Shown here in pieces: positions 55,254 through 64,000 of a stretch of 64,000 bases of DNA (position 1 is the first letter of the stretch; every line of letters begins with the position of its first letter). The notes under the pieces were generated by a model, which worked only from the letters and a program-made list of their open reading frames with translations, was not told the origin of the DNA and did not search any database. The translations under genes and the position numbers were made by a program. The DNA comes from Pseudocitrobacter corydidari. GTDB lineage: Bacteria; Pseudomonadota; Gammaproteobacteria; Enterobacterales; Enterobacteriaceae. The stretch spans positions 434,001-498,000 of the forward strand of contig NZ_CP087880.1 of the NCBI RefSeq assembly GCF_021172065.1, in the 5' to 3' direction.

Positions 55254-55267
55254 CATTGAGGTAACTT

Positions 55268-56461
55268 GTGACATCCAGGCAGCCTTCGTCATTCAATATC
55301 GTGTTTATCCTTGGCCTGCTGGCCATGCTGATGCCGCTTTCTATTGATATGTATCTTCCGGCGCTGCCGGTTATTTCACAACAGTTTGGCGTACCGGCCG
55401 GTAGCGCGCAGATGACCCTCAGCACCTACATTCTGGGGTTTGCTGTCGGCCAGTTGCTGTACGGTCCGATGGCCGATAGCCTTGGGCGCAAGCCGGTTAT
55501 CCTTGGCGGCACGCTGATTTTTGCGGTTGCCGCCATTGCCTGCGCGCTGTCAAAAAGCATCGATCAGCTCATTGTGATGCGCTTCTTCCACGGCCTGGCG
55601 GCTGCGGCGGCAAGCGTGGTGATTAACGCCCTGATGCGCGATATCTATCCGAAAGAAGAGTTCTCAAGGATGATGTCGTTTGTCATGCTGGTGACCACCA
55701 TTGCGCCGCTGGTGGCTCCGATGGCGGGTGGCGCGGTGTTGGTCTGGTTTAGCTGGCGGTCGATTTTCTGGATCCTGGCCGCGGCGGCGATTCTGGCATC
55801 GCTGGCTATCTGGTTCTTTATCGCGGAAACGCTACCCGTTGAAAAGCGGCAGAAGTTTCATTTACGCACGGTGCTGGGTAACTTCGCCTCGCTGTTCCGC
55901 CACAAACGCGTACTGTCGTATATGTTGGCGAGCGGTTTTAGCTTTGCCGCAATGTTCTCGTTTTTGAGCGCCGGGCCGTTTGTTTATATTGAGCTTAACC
56001 ATGTTTCGCCCCAGCATTTTGGCTATTACTTCGCGCTGAATATCGTTTTCCTGTTCATCATGACCACCATCAACAGCCGCATTGTGCGTCGGGTCGGGGC
56101 GTTAAACATGTTTCGCGCTGGGTTGTTTGTTCAGTTTGCCATGGCGGTGTGGATGGTGGCGTGTGCACTGCTGGACGTCGGATTCTGGTCGCTGGTGTTG
56201 GGCATTGCGGTGTTCGTGGGCTGCGTGTCGATGGTCTCCTCAAATGCGATGGCGGTTATTCTCGACGAGTTCCCGCATATGGCTGGCACGGCGTCGTCGC
56301 TTGCCGGAACCTTCCGTTTCGGGATTGGCGCGATCATTGGCGCGCTGCTGTCGCTGGCAACGTTCAATTCCGCCTGGCCGATGATCCTCTCCATTGGGCT
56401 GTGTGCAAGCTGCTCACTCTTTTTCCTGCTCTACGCCAGCCGTCGGCGAAAGTGCGCGTAG
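55268..56461 (+). CDS. bcr: Bcr, MFS multidrug (bicyclomycin/sulfonamide) efflux pump
   Basis: A 397-residue 12-TM drug/H+ antiporter (E. coli 396). Motif A is [16 protein letters not shown] between TM2 and TM3, and [15 protein letters not shown] in TM1 is typical of the Bcr/CflA family. Translation starts at GTG (55268), as in E. coli. It exports bicyclomycin, sulfonamides and cysteine in E. coli. A strong terminator follows. Confidence 0.95.
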   Translation: MTSRQPSSFNIVFILGLLAMLMPLSIDMYLPALPVISQQFGVPAGSAQMTLSTYILGFAVGQLLYGPMADSLGRKPVILGGTLIFAVAAIACALSKSIDQLIVMRFFHGLAAAAASVVINALMRDIYPKEEFSRMMSFVMLVTTIAPLVAPMAGGAVLVWFSWRSIFWILAAAAILASLAIWFFIAETLPVEKRQKFHLRTVLGNFASLFRHKRVLSYMLASGFSFAAMFSFLSAGPFVYIELNHVSPQHFGYYFALNIVFLFIMTTINSRIVRRVGALNMFRAGLFVQFAMAVWMVACALLDVGFWSLVLGIAVFVGCVSMVSSNAMAVILDEFPHMAGTASSLAGTFRFGIGAIIGALLSLATFNSAWPMILSIGLCASCSLFFLLYASRRRKCA

Positions 56462-56477
56462 TACAAACATTTTGATA

Positions 56478-56505
56478 AAGGGGCGATTTTTCGCCCCTTT
56501 TTTTT
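56478..56505 (+). terminator. Rho-independent terminator of rsuA-bcr
   Basis: AAAGGGGCGA, TTTT loop, TCGCCCCTTT and a run of T, 16 bases after bcr. Confidence 0.95.
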
Positions 56506-56802
56506 GATGCATATCAACCGAAGTACTATTCGTGGTACTTATGTATGTTTCTTTTATGTAAAATCTAATAATGTAAAAAGTCACATTGTTGTAGATAAAA
56601 AGGTTGTGTTAGATCACAGAAACGGGTACATATAGCGCCGAAAAGCATCACCCAATTCGCTTGTCGCGACAAAAATAATCACTCAGTCAATGAATAAGCC
56701 GTGAGTTGCAGGCGTTTTTTCTGGATGCAGGACGATTTGTCAACAATGTGTTAATATGGATGTAAAATAATTGTGAAGTAAATTGCTTCCGGGGAAAAGA
56801 AC
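56506..56802. other. Gene-free region between bcr and yejG
   Basis: About 300 AT-rich bases that must hold the yejG promoter. An imperfect CRP-like palindrome (TGTGTTAGATCACA, near 56605) has the wrong half-site spacing. A short repeat AAGTACTATTCGTGGTACTT (56520-56539) is also visible. Nothing else stands out. Confidence 0.45.
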
Positions 56803-57147
56803 GTGACCACATTACAGCTTTCAATAGTACATCGACTGCCGCAGGACTATCGCTGGGCGGCGGGGTTCGCAGGTTCAAGAGTTGAACCGATTCCGCAAAG
56901 TGGCGATAGCAACGAAAATGCGCTGGTGGCCCTTAAGCTGCTGAGCCCGGACGGTGATAATGCCTGGCCGGTGATGCATACCTTAAGCCAGGCGTTGTCG
57001 GATATCTCGCTGGAAAGCTCCGTACTGGAGTGTGAAGGGGAGCCGTGTCTGTTTGTTAAACGTCAGGACGAGTGTGCCGCGACCTGTCGTCTGAAAAATT
57101 TTGGCGTGGCGATTGCCGAAACGTTTTCCGGCAATAATCCGTTCTGA
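56803..57147 (+). CDS. yejG: YejG, conserved hypothetical protein
   Basis: A 114-residue protein of the E. coli length (N-terminus [16 protein letters not shown]-terminus [14 protein letters not shown]). In E. coli it is linked to aminoglycoside tolerance, but the biochemical role is unknown. Starts at GTG (56803). Convergent with yejF, stops only 3 bases apart. Confidence 0.9.
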   Translation: MTTLQLSIVHRLPQDYRWAAGFAGSRVEPIPQSGDSNENALVALKLLSPDGDNAWPVMHTLSQALSDISLESSVLECEGEPCLFVKRQDECAATCRLKNFGVAIAETFSGNNPF

Positions 57148-57150
57148 CTG

Positions 57151-58740
57151 TCAGCTCAGCGTTATGAGCTGGCGGGTGTAATCCTGCTCTGGTGCAGCGA
57201 AAACGCGCTGGCACTCACCCTGTTCGACAACTTTTCCCTGTTGCAGCACAATCACCTGATGGCACAGCGAACGTACCACGTGCAGGTCGTGGCTGATAAA
57301 GATATAAGCCAGCCGGTACTTCTTCTGCAATTCCTTCAATAATGCCAGTATCTGCGCCTGAACGGTGCGATCGAGCGATGACGTGGGTTCATCAAGGATG
57401 ATCAATTCGGGTTTCAGGATCAGCGCCCGCGCGATGGCGATACGCTGACGTTGACCGCCGGAAAATTCCGCCGGATAGCGCTGACGCGTGTCGGGATCTA
57501 ACCCCACTTCCTGCATGGCCAGAACCACGCGTTGTTCGCGATCGATTGCCGACAGTGCCGGATGGTGCACGCGTAAACCTTCTTCAATGATTTGCAGTGC
57601 GTTCAAACGCGGATTAAGCGACGAGTTCGGGTCCTGAAAGACCACCTGAATACGATGGCGCAGCGGCAGGAGCTGCTTACGGCTACGGCCCTGTAGCATT
57701 TCTCCGGCAAACTGAATCTCGCCTTTGGAGGCAATAAGCCGCAGCAGCGCCAACCCGGTGGTGCTTTTACCGGAACCCGATTCCCCAACCAGCCCCAGCG
57801 TTTCGCCCGCGCGCAGGGTAAAGCTTACATTGTTCACCACGCGATTGTTATCAACGATGCGGCGCAGGACGCCTTTACGAATCGGAAATTCGACGCTGAG
57901 ATCGTTTACCTTCAGCAACGTGGCGGCATCCGCCGGTAAAGGCACCGGAGAGCCCGACGGCTCGCTGTCGAGCAGCTTGCGGGTATACGGATGAACGGGC
58001 GCGGCAAACAGCGCCTGAGCGCTATTCTGCTCCACGCAGCGGCCCTGCTGCATGACCGCCACCCGGTCAGCCAGCTTGCGCACAATGCTAAGGTTATGGG
58101 TGATAAACAGCAGCCCCATATTTAACTCGCGTTTTAGCTCGCGCAACAGGGCGAGAATTTGCGCCTGAACCGACACATCCAGTGCGGTGGTCGGTTCATC
58201 GGCAATCAACAGGTCAGGGCGCGTCAGTAATGCCATCGCAATCATCACGCGTTGACGCTCGCCTCCGGAGAGCTGATGCGGATAATCCGCCAGCCGTTTA
58301 GCGGCGTTACGGATGCCAACCCTGTCCAGACAATCTAACATTTCTGCCCGCGCGGGCTCTTTGCGCATCCCCCGGTGCAGGGAGAGCACTTCGTAAAGCT
58401 GTTTTTCCAGCGTGTGCAACGGGTTCAGTGAAACCATCGGCTCCTGAAAAATCATCGCAATGCGATTGCCGCGCACACCACGAAGTGTCTGTTCACTGGC
58501 GTGCAGCAGGGATTGGCCCTGAAAACGGATATCGCCGCCAGGATAGCTCACCGGCGGCTGCGGCAGCAGGCGCAAAACGGAGAGCGCGCTGACGCTTTTT
58601 CCCGAGCCCGATTCCCCAACCAGCGCCAGCGTTTCGCCTGCGTCTATCTGTAAAGAGAGATCGCTGACCACCGTACGCGTGACGCCCTGATTGCGAAAGG
58701 CGATGGAAAGATTGTCTATTTCAAGCAGAGGATGACTCAT
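57151..58740 (-). CDS. yejF: YejF, ATPase of the YejABEF peptide importer
   Basis: A 529-residue protein with two fused ABC ATPase domains, each complete: Walker A GESGSGKSV and GESGSGKST; signatures LSGGERQR and FSGGQRQR; Walker B LLIADEPTTALD and LIILDEPTSSLD. This tandem type belongs to the oligopeptide/nickel importer family. It starts 1 base after yejE. ATG at 58740 gives MSHPLLEIDNLSIAF as in E. coli. Confidence 0.97.
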   Translation of the reverse strand: MSHPLLEIDNLSIAFRNQGVTRTVVSDLSLQIDAGETLALVGESGSGKSVSALSVLRLLPQPPVSYPGGDIRFQGQSLLHASEQTLRGVRGNRIAMIFQEPMVSLNPLHTLEKQLYEVLSLHRGMRKEPARAEMLDCLDRVGIRNAAKRLADYPHQLSGGERQRVMIAMALLTRPDLLIADEPTTALDVSVQAQILALLRELKRELNMGLLFITHNLSIVRKLADRVAVMQQGRCVEQNSAQALFAAPVHPYTRKLLDSEPSGSPVPLPADAATLLKVNDLSVEFPIRKGVLRRIVDNNRVVNNVSFTLRAGETLGLVGESGSGKSTTGLALLRLIASKGEIQFAGEMLQGRSRKQLLPLRHRIQVVFQDPNSSLNPRLNALQIIEEGLRVHHPALSAIDREQRVVLAMQEVGLDPDTRQRYPAEFSGGQRQRIAIARALILKPELIILDEPTSSLDRTVQAQILALLKELQKKYRLAYIFISHDLHVVRSLCHQVIVLQQGKVVEQGECQRVFAAPEQDYTRQLITLS

Positions 58741-58741
58741 C

Positions 58742-59767
58742 TTAAACCGCCTTATTCGGATCGAAAGCATCGCGCACCGCTTCGCCGATGAAAATCAGCA
58801 GCGACAACAGTACGGCAACGGAAAGAAACGCCGTGATGCCGAGCCACGGGGCCTGAAGGTTATTCTTGCCCTGCAACAGCAATTCACCTAACGACGGCGA
58901 CCCCAGCGGCAGGCCGAAGCCGAGGAAATCCAGCGAGGTTAGGGTGGTAATCGAGCTGCATAAAATAAACGGCAGGAAGGTGAGGGTGGCGACCATCGCA
59001 TTGGGCAGCATATGGCGGAAAATAATACTGCGATCGCTCACCCCCAGCGCCTGCGCCGCGCGAATATAGTCATAGTTTCGCGTGCGTAAAAATTCCGCGC
59101 GCACCACGCCGACCAGCGACATCCAGCCAAACAAAACGGTGATTGCCAGCAGCCACCAGAACCCGGGTTGCACGACGCTTGAGAGCAAAATTATTAAGAA
59201 CAGCGTCGGCATGCCGGACCATACCTCAATAAAACGTTGCCCCCACAGGTCAACCTTACCGCCGTAATAACCCTGAATTGCACCGGCCGCGACGCCCATT
59301 ACGCTTGAGCAAATCGTCAGCATCAGGCCAAACAGAATCGAGATGCGTGTGCCGTAGAGAATACGCGCCAGCACATCGCCGCCGTTTGCGTCGGTGCCCA
59401 GCCAGTTTTGCGATGAGGGCGGAGAAGGGAAGGGGAGATCCGTATTAAAGTCGATGGTTGTTGCGCCGTAGCGAACCGGCGCCCACAGCACCCAGCCGTT
59501 TTCGCTCAACTGCTTACGTAGCCACGGGTCCTGATAATCGGCGGCGGTGGCGAACTGGCCGCCGAAAGTTTGTTCGCTGTACTCTTTCACCAGCGGCACA
59601 TAGAGGCTGCCTTTGTACTGCACCAGTAAAGGGCGATCGTTGGCGATGAGTTCGGAACACATGCTGCATACGAAGACGATCAAAAAGATCCATAACGACC
59701 AGTAGCCACGACGGTTATGGCGAAAGCGCGCCCAGCGGGCCTGATTAATTGGGTTTAACGCCATCAT
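58742..59767 (-). CDS. yejE: YejE, permease of the YejABEF peptide importer
   Basis: A 341-residue inner-membrane permease, the E. coli length, with the OppC-type EAA loop ([21 protein letters not shown]). ATG at 59767 overlaps the yejB stop (ATGA); a second ATG three bases later is the alternative. Confidence 0.97.
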   Translation of the reverse strand: MMALNPINQARWARFRHNRRGYWSLWIFLIVFVCSMCSELIANDRPLLVQYKGSLYVPLVKEYSEQTFGGQFATAADYQDPWLRKQLSENGWVLWAPVRYGATTIDFNTDLPFPSPPSSQNWLGTDANGGDVLARILYGTRISILFGLMLTICSSVMGVAAGAIQGYYGGKVDLWGQRFIEVWSGMPTLFLIILLSSVVQPGFWWLLAITVLFGWMSLVGVVRAEFLRTRNYDYIRAAQALGVSDRSIIFRHMLPNAMVATLTFLPFILCSSITTLTSLDFLGFGLPLGSPSLGELLLQGKNNLQAPWLGITAFLSVAVLLSLLIFIGEAVRDAFDPNKAV

Positions 59768-60861
59768 CCCCGCCCCTCAAAATCGATGCGCGGATCGACC
59801 AGTGTATAGGTGATATCACTGACGATATTCAGCAGCAGGCCAATCAGCGTGAAAATGTAGAGCGTGCCGAACATCACCGGGTAGTCGCGCGAGACGGTCG
59901 CCTCATAACCCAGAAGCCCCAGCCCGTTCAGGGAAAACATCACTTCAATCAGCAGCGAACCGGTAAAGAACATGCTGATAAAGGTGGCCGGAAAACCGGC
60001 AATGACCAGCAGCATGGCGTTGCGAAAAATATGCTTCCACAGAATGTTGTGCTCGCTGACGCCCTTGGCGCGGGCGGTGACAACGTATTGCTTGCGGATT
60101 TCATCAAGAAATGAGTTTTTAGTCAGCATGGTGAGCGCCGCAAAGCCGCCAATCACCGTCGCCAGCACCGGTAGAGTGATGTGCCAAAGATAGTCTGTGA
60201 TTTTTTGATACCAGGGCAGGGTGTCAAAATTGGCCGATACCAGACCGCGCAGCGGGAACAGATCGTAGTAACTGCCGCCAGCGAAGAACACAATCAACAA
60301 GATAGCGAACAGAAATGCCGGAATGGCATAGCCGATAATAATCAACGCGCTGCTCCAGGTGTCGAAACGGCTGCCGTTTTGTACCGCTTTGCGAATACCG
60401 AGCGGTATCGACACCGGGTAAATAATCAGCGTGCTCCACAGGCCGAGCGTAATCGAAACGGGCAGGCTGTCCTTCATCAACTGTAAAACGGAAGCATTAC
60501 GAAACAGGCTATTGCCGAAATCAAAGCGGATGTAATCCCACAGCATTTTGAAGTAGCGTTCGTGCAGCGGTTTATCAAAACCGTAGCGCTGTGTAATTTC
60601 AGCAATCACTTCCGGGTCAAGGCCTCGCCCGCCGCGATACTGGCTGTCGGCGATATTACCCACGCCCGCGCGTGCATGACCGCCGCCGGAGCCACCGCCG
60701 CCCGTACCGGGCAAACCACCGGGGTTGCCGAATTCAACGGCGGCAATGGCCTGGTCGACCGGGCCACCGGGTGCAATCTGCACAATAAAAAAGTTAAGCG
60801 TGATGATTGCCCACAGCGTTGGGATAATCAGCAATAAGCGGCGGAGCAAATAGGCACTCAT
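59764..60861 (-). CDS. yejB: YejB, permease of the YejABEF peptide importer
   Basis: A 365-residue OppB-type permease (E. coli 364), with TM1 at residues 8-28 and EAA loop [22 protein letters not shown] periplasmic insert (about residues 45-75) is Gly-rich here ([16 protein letters not shown]), more so than in E. coli. Confidence 0.97.
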   Translation of the reverse strand: MSAYLLRRLLLIIPTLWAIITLNFFIVQIAPGGPVDQAIAAVEFGNPGGLPGTGGGGSGGGHARAGVGNIADSQYRGGRGLDPEVIAEITQRYGFDKPLHERYFKMLWDYIRFDFGNSLFRNASVLQLMKDSLPVSITLGLWSTLIIYPVSIPLGIRKAVQNGSRFDTWSSALIIIGYAIPAFLFAILLIVFFAGGSYYDLFPLRGLVSANFDTLPWYQKITDYLWHITLPVLATVIGGFAALTMLTKNSFLDEIRKQYVVTARAKGVSEHNILWKHIFRNAMLLVIAGFPATFISMFFTGSLLIEVMFSLNGLGLLGYEATVSRDYPVMFGTLYIFTLIGLLLNIVSDITYTLVDPRIDFEGRG

Positions 60862-60870
60862 ATTTTCTCC

Positions 60871-62679
60871 TTAACGCCGGGCGTCCGGCAGTTTCGCCGC
60901 TTTATTGACGTCATACCACCAGTTATCAAAGCCGCTGGCATAGAGTGGGCGAATCGGCGGATGCGAGAATTTATCCCAGTATGCGACGTGATCTTCCGCC
61001 ATATACCACATCGGCAGCATGTAAAAATTCCAGGTTAAGACGCGATCCAGCGCGCGGCCCAGCGGCAGCAATTTTTTCTCGTCACCTTTCACCTGAATTA
61101 TCTGGTTGATCAGCGAGTCAACGACCGGGCTGGCGACGCCGGGCGCGTTATAGGTTGAGTTGATGTACTCGGATGACCAGGAAATTTGCAAATCGGAGCT
61201 GGGCCACGGCGTCGCGCGCCACAGGCTTGGCATCATGTCGTAATCGCGTTTACGCAAGCGGCTGAGCAACTGAGAGTTATCCACCTGGCGAATAGACATA
61301 TCGACGCCGAGGCGTTTCAGATTGCGCTGGAACGGCAGCACCCACTGGTTATTACCGCCAGAGGCGACCAGCAGTTCGAAGCGCAGCGGCTGGCCGGTTT
61401 TTTCATTCACCCGCTGTTGGTCTTTCAACACCCAACCGGCGTGGGTAAGCAGATCGCCCGCCTTCAGCAGGTTTTGGCGGTTTGCACCATCACCGTTTGA
61501 GACCGGTGGCTGATAAATGGTGGTGAAGACTTCAGGTGGAAGGTCCTTTTTCATCGGCGCCAGTAGCGTGAGTTCTTCGGCATTCGGATAATGGCGTGCC
61601 GCGTACTCTGTATTCTGGAAATAGCTGGCAGGGCGGCTGTAGGCGTTATAAAACAGCGCTTTGTTCATCCATTCAAAATCAAAGGCCATGCTGATGGCTT
61701 CGCGTACCTGACGATCGGCAAAGACGGGGCGCTGGATATTAAATGCCAGCCAGCGTGTGTCCTGGGCGGCCTCATTTTTTTGTGCTTCTTTAACGATATA
61801 GCCACTGGCGAAATTCTTGCCGATGTAGCGCGTGGCCCAGTTTTTGGCGCTGCTTTCGTTACGCAGATCGAACGCGCCCGCTTTAAACGCCTCAAAGGCG
61901 ACATTGTCATCGAGGTAATAGTCGTAGCGCAGCGTATCGAAATTCCAGCGGCCACGGTTGACGGGCAAATTCGCACCCCAGTAATTTTTCTCACGCGAAT
62001 AGACAATATATTGCCCCAATCGCCAGTCGGTAATGCGATAGGGGCCGCTGGCGAGCGGTGGGGTAGAGAGCGGATCGCTTAGCTTATGGTCGCGCCAGAA
62101 TTTCTCTGGCATCACCGGTAAGGAGAAGAGGCTTAACATATCCTCTTTGCCCGGTTTTGCCAGCTCGAAACGTACCGTAAGCGGCGCAATGGCTTTGACC
62201 GTCGTGCCTTTGTAGACCAAACGGAATTGCGGCACCCCTTCGGTCATAAACTTGTGAAAGGTAAATTCGACGTCGCGGGCGGTGATGGGCGTTCCATCAT
62301 GAAAGCGGGCCTGCGGGTTCATGCTGACTTCAACCCACGAGTAATCATCGGCATAGCGGGCGCTTTCGGCAATCAGCGGATAGTAGCTTCCCGGTTCATC
62401 ATCGGAGGTGGTGAAAAGGGCATCGTAGAGCGATTCTGTACGCACGCCAGGATTGCCGCGTAGTGCATAACGGTTGAAGTTATCAAAAGTACCAATGGAT
62501 GAGAGCGTGATCGTGCCGCCTTTTGGGGCAGCCGGGTTGACGTAATCGAAGTGATTAAAGTTAATGGCATACTTCGGCTCGCCGATTACGGCAAATGCGT
62601 AACTCTCTTTAATCGTCTGTGCGCCGAGGGAAAAACTGCTCAGCGCCAACAGCACGAGACACATGCGCACAAATATCAC
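60871..62679 (-). CDS. yejA: YejA, periplasmic solute-binding protein for microcin C/peptides
   Basis: A 602-residue SBP_bac_5 protein (E. coli 604) with signal peptide ending SLGAQ. It feeds peptides, including microcin C, to YejBEF. The start is GTG at 62679, with AAGG 7 bases upstream; an ATG 15 bases in would leave a shorter signal peptide. First gene of the yejABEF operon. Confidence 0.95.
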   Translation of the reverse strand: MIFVRMCLVLLALSSFSLGAQTIKESYAFAVIGEPKYAINFNHFDYVNPAAPKGGTITLSSIGTFDNFNRYALRGNPGVRTESLYDALFTTSDDEPGSYYPLIAESARYADDYSWVEVSMNPQARFHDGTPITARDVEFTFHKFMTEGVPQFRLVYKGTTVKAIAPLTVRFELAKPGKEDMLSLFSLPVMPEKFWRDHKLSDPLSTPPLASGPYRITDWRLGQYIVYSREKNYWGANLPVNRGRWNFDTLRYDYYLDDNVAFEAFKAGAFDLRNESSAKNWATRYIGKNFASGYIVKEAQKNEAAQDTRWLAFNIQRPVFADRQVREAISMAFDFEWMNKALFYNAYSRPASYFQNTEYAARHYPNAEELTLLAPMKKDLPPEVFTTIYQPPVSNGDGANRQNLLKAGDLLTHAGWVLKDQQRVNEKTGQPLRFELLVASGGNNQWVLPFQRNLKRLGVDMSIRQVDNSQLLSRLRKRDYDMMPSLWRATPWPSSDLQISWSSEYINSTYNAPGVASPVVDSLINQIIQVKGDEKKLLPLGRALDRVLTWNFYMLPMWYMAEDHVAYWDKFSHPPIRPLYASGFDNWWYDVNKAAKLPDARR

Positions 62680-62734
62680 CGGGTTACCTTCCCTTTATGA
62701 TCCGTTCCTGATGTCCTTGAATCATAATTGACCC

Positions 62735-64000
62735 TTAGCGGCTTGTGAAATATTTCGCAGGCTCATTATGTGCCTCAACAAGCTGAGTGAGCGTGAGCGG
62801 GCGGCTTATCCAGTAGCCTTGCAGGAAATCCACACCGTGATCGCGCAGCCAGGCAGCCTGCTCCTGCGTCTCTACGCCTTCTGCGACGGTCACCAGATTC
62901 AGACGGTGGGTGAGCGTCAGTACCGTATCCAGCACCGGTGAGGTGACCGTTTCCATCCCAATGGCGTTAACAAAGCCGCGGTCGATTTTCAGGTAATCCA
63001 GCGTAAAGCGCTCAAGATAAATCAACGCGCTATGACCGGTACCGAAATCGTCAATGGCAATCTCGATGCCTTCGCCATGCAGCCACTCAAACAGCTTGAT
63101 CGCCTGTTTCTCGTTGAGCATGTCGCGCTCGGTCACCTCAAGCACCACCGAGAAATAATTCTCAGGCAGGCTGGCAAGCAGTTCGCGAATATCCTGTTTG
63201 AAGCTCTCTGCGTGCAGATGATTGGGCGAGATGTTGATCCCAAGCTTCGTCCCGGGTGGCAGGATTTTTTGCAGCGCAGGCGCATCTTTGGCGATTAACG
63301 CGAAAAGGTGGCGGGTCAGGGGAACAATCAGGTTTTGCCCTTCAGCAAAGCTGATGAAGGCGTCTGGCGGAATGTTGCCCGCCACCGGATGCGTCCAGCG
63401 CATCAGCACCTCTACGCCGCCAATATGTAAATCGCTGGCGTGCACCACTGGCTGGTAAACAACGTAGAACTGTTCCCGATTGATTGCGGAAAGAATTTCG
63501 CGGCCAGGGCGCATCCTTATGGTCATGACATAGGCGCACAGGATGCCAGTCAGCAGGCCGCACATTGCCCCAAGCAGCAGAGCATAAAGCAGATTGTCCG
63601 TGGCGACTTCGTTGCCATAAAGATAAATCTCCAGCGGAACGCCGTTGATTTTAGCCCGCCGGATGGGCGTGTTTTCGATACTCGTCAGCGCCACAGGCTG
63701 GTGGTTAAACGTCGAAATTGCCGTCTGATTATTAATGACCAGGGCAACACCGCTGTACTGGCTCTGTCTGGATGAATTCAGAATCCAGGGCATCAGATTC
63801 GCGTTGATAGAGGTAAACACACCCCGGTCGGCCAACAGTGGGCTTCGGTCCCAGAGAATAAACGCCGGGCGGTGGGGCATCATGGGCGTGCCGGGTAAAA
63901 TCGCCATCGCCTGGTTTTGTGAAAGGTCGAGAGAAGGCACGAGATCTTTAATCGCAATATCCAGCGGACCCGTGGCCGATGAACAAAACGCATGGCCCTC
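62735..64000 (-). CDS. pdeN: PdeN (Rtn), c-di-GMP phosphodiesterase with CSS-motif sensor (5' end outside window)
   Basis: The open frame runs to base 64000 and continues beyond; 421 codons are visible of about 520 expected. At the cut end the CSS motif (HAFCSSATG) of the periplasmic redox-sensor domain is seen, then TM2 (LLGAMCGLLTGILCAYVM) and a C-terminal EAL domain: EVLMRW in place of EAL, GINISPNHLH, ITERD-like VTERDML, DDFGTGHSAL and YLKIDRGF. Its product probably lowers c-di-GMP in response to periplasmic thiol state, as for E. coli CSS-EAL proteins. Confidence 0.95.
   Translation of the reverse strand, partial: EGHAFCSSATGPLDIAIKDLVPSLDLSQNQAMAILPGTPMMPHRPAFILWDRSPLLADRGVFTSINANLMPWILNSSRQSQYSGVALVINNQTAISTFNHQPVALTSIENTPIRRAKINGVPLEIYLYGNEVATDNLLYALLLGAMCGLLTGILCAYVMTIRMRPGREILSAINREQFYVVYQPVVHASDLHIGGVEVLMRWTHPVAGNIPPDAFISFAEGQNLIVPLTRHLFALIAKDAPALQKILPPGTKLGINISPNHLHAESFKQDIRELLASLPENYFSVVLEVTERDMLNEKQAIKLFEWLHGEGIEIAIDDFGTGHSALIYLERFTLDYLKIDRGFVNAIGMETVTSPVLDTVLTLTHRLNLVTVAEGVETQEQAAWLRDHGVDFLQGYWISRPLTLTQLVEAHNEPAKYFTSR

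Noticed and set aside
56600..56625. CRP-like palindrome upstream of yejG
   Set aside because: The half-sites TGTG and TCACA are separated by too few bases for a standard CRP site.

Overview
The window is about 64 kb of chromosome from a member of the Enterobacteriaceae close to Enterobacter, Lelliottia, Leclercia or Citrobacter. Nearly every backbone gene matches an Escherichia coli K-12 counterpart in length and motifs, and gene order follows the K-12 menH to pdeN (rtn) segment. Genus is inferred from overall similarity only. REP/BIME and ERIC repeats, a micF gene beside ompC and a tRNA-Pro(GGG) gene beside yejM all fit this family.

Layout, left to right. 1-3.5 kb: end of menH, then menB, menC and menE (menaquinone synthesis, overlapping reading frames). 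3.7-5.6 kb: yfaZ and yfaY. 5.8-9.8 kb: glpCBA (anaerobic glycerol-3-phosphate dehydrogenase, read leftward) with GlpR-like operators. 10-12.2 kb: a LysR regulator divergent from an MFS transporter, where K-12 has glpTQ. 12.3-16.7 kb: inaA, then yfaE-nrdB-nrdA (class Ia ribonucleotide reductase and its ferredoxin) with NrdR and DnaA boxes. 17.4-21.2 kb: the large autotransporter yfaL. 21.2-24.8 kb: ubiG and gyrA. 24.9-31.1 kb: the Rcs phosphorelay rcsC, rcsB, rcsD. 31.5-33.1 kb: micF and ompC. 33.2-37.7 kb: apbE, ada-alkB (alkylation repair) and yojI. 37.9-40.5 kb: an MgtE-type magnesium channel and a SulP anion transporter converge and overlap; neither is at this position in K-12. 40.8-43.1 kb: mqo and eco.

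43.2-48.7 kb is the main accessory block. In K-12 the stretch between eco and proL holds nap, ccm and narP. Here it holds a DeoR regulator divergent from a NudK-like Nudix hydrolase, then an AraC (PobR-like) regulator convergent with a 916-residue fused oxygenase. The fusion has three parts: a BenC-type reductase (2Fe-2S, FAD, NAD), an FCD ligand-binding domain of the kind normally found in GntR regulators, and a complete cytochrome P450. It looks like a self-sufficient P450 with a built-in effector-binding domain and is the strongest candidate here for an undescribed system.

48.7-64 kb returns to backbone: tRNA-Pro, yejM, yejL, yejK, rplY, radD, rsuA, bcr, yejG, the yejABEF peptide (microcin C) importer read leftward, and most of the c-di-GMP phosphodiesterase gene pdeN, cut by the window edge. 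Relative to K-12 the window lacks, at these positions, arn-pmrD-ais-nudI, glpTQ, ato, nap-ccm-narP and the rhm cluster. They could lie elsewhere in the genome.
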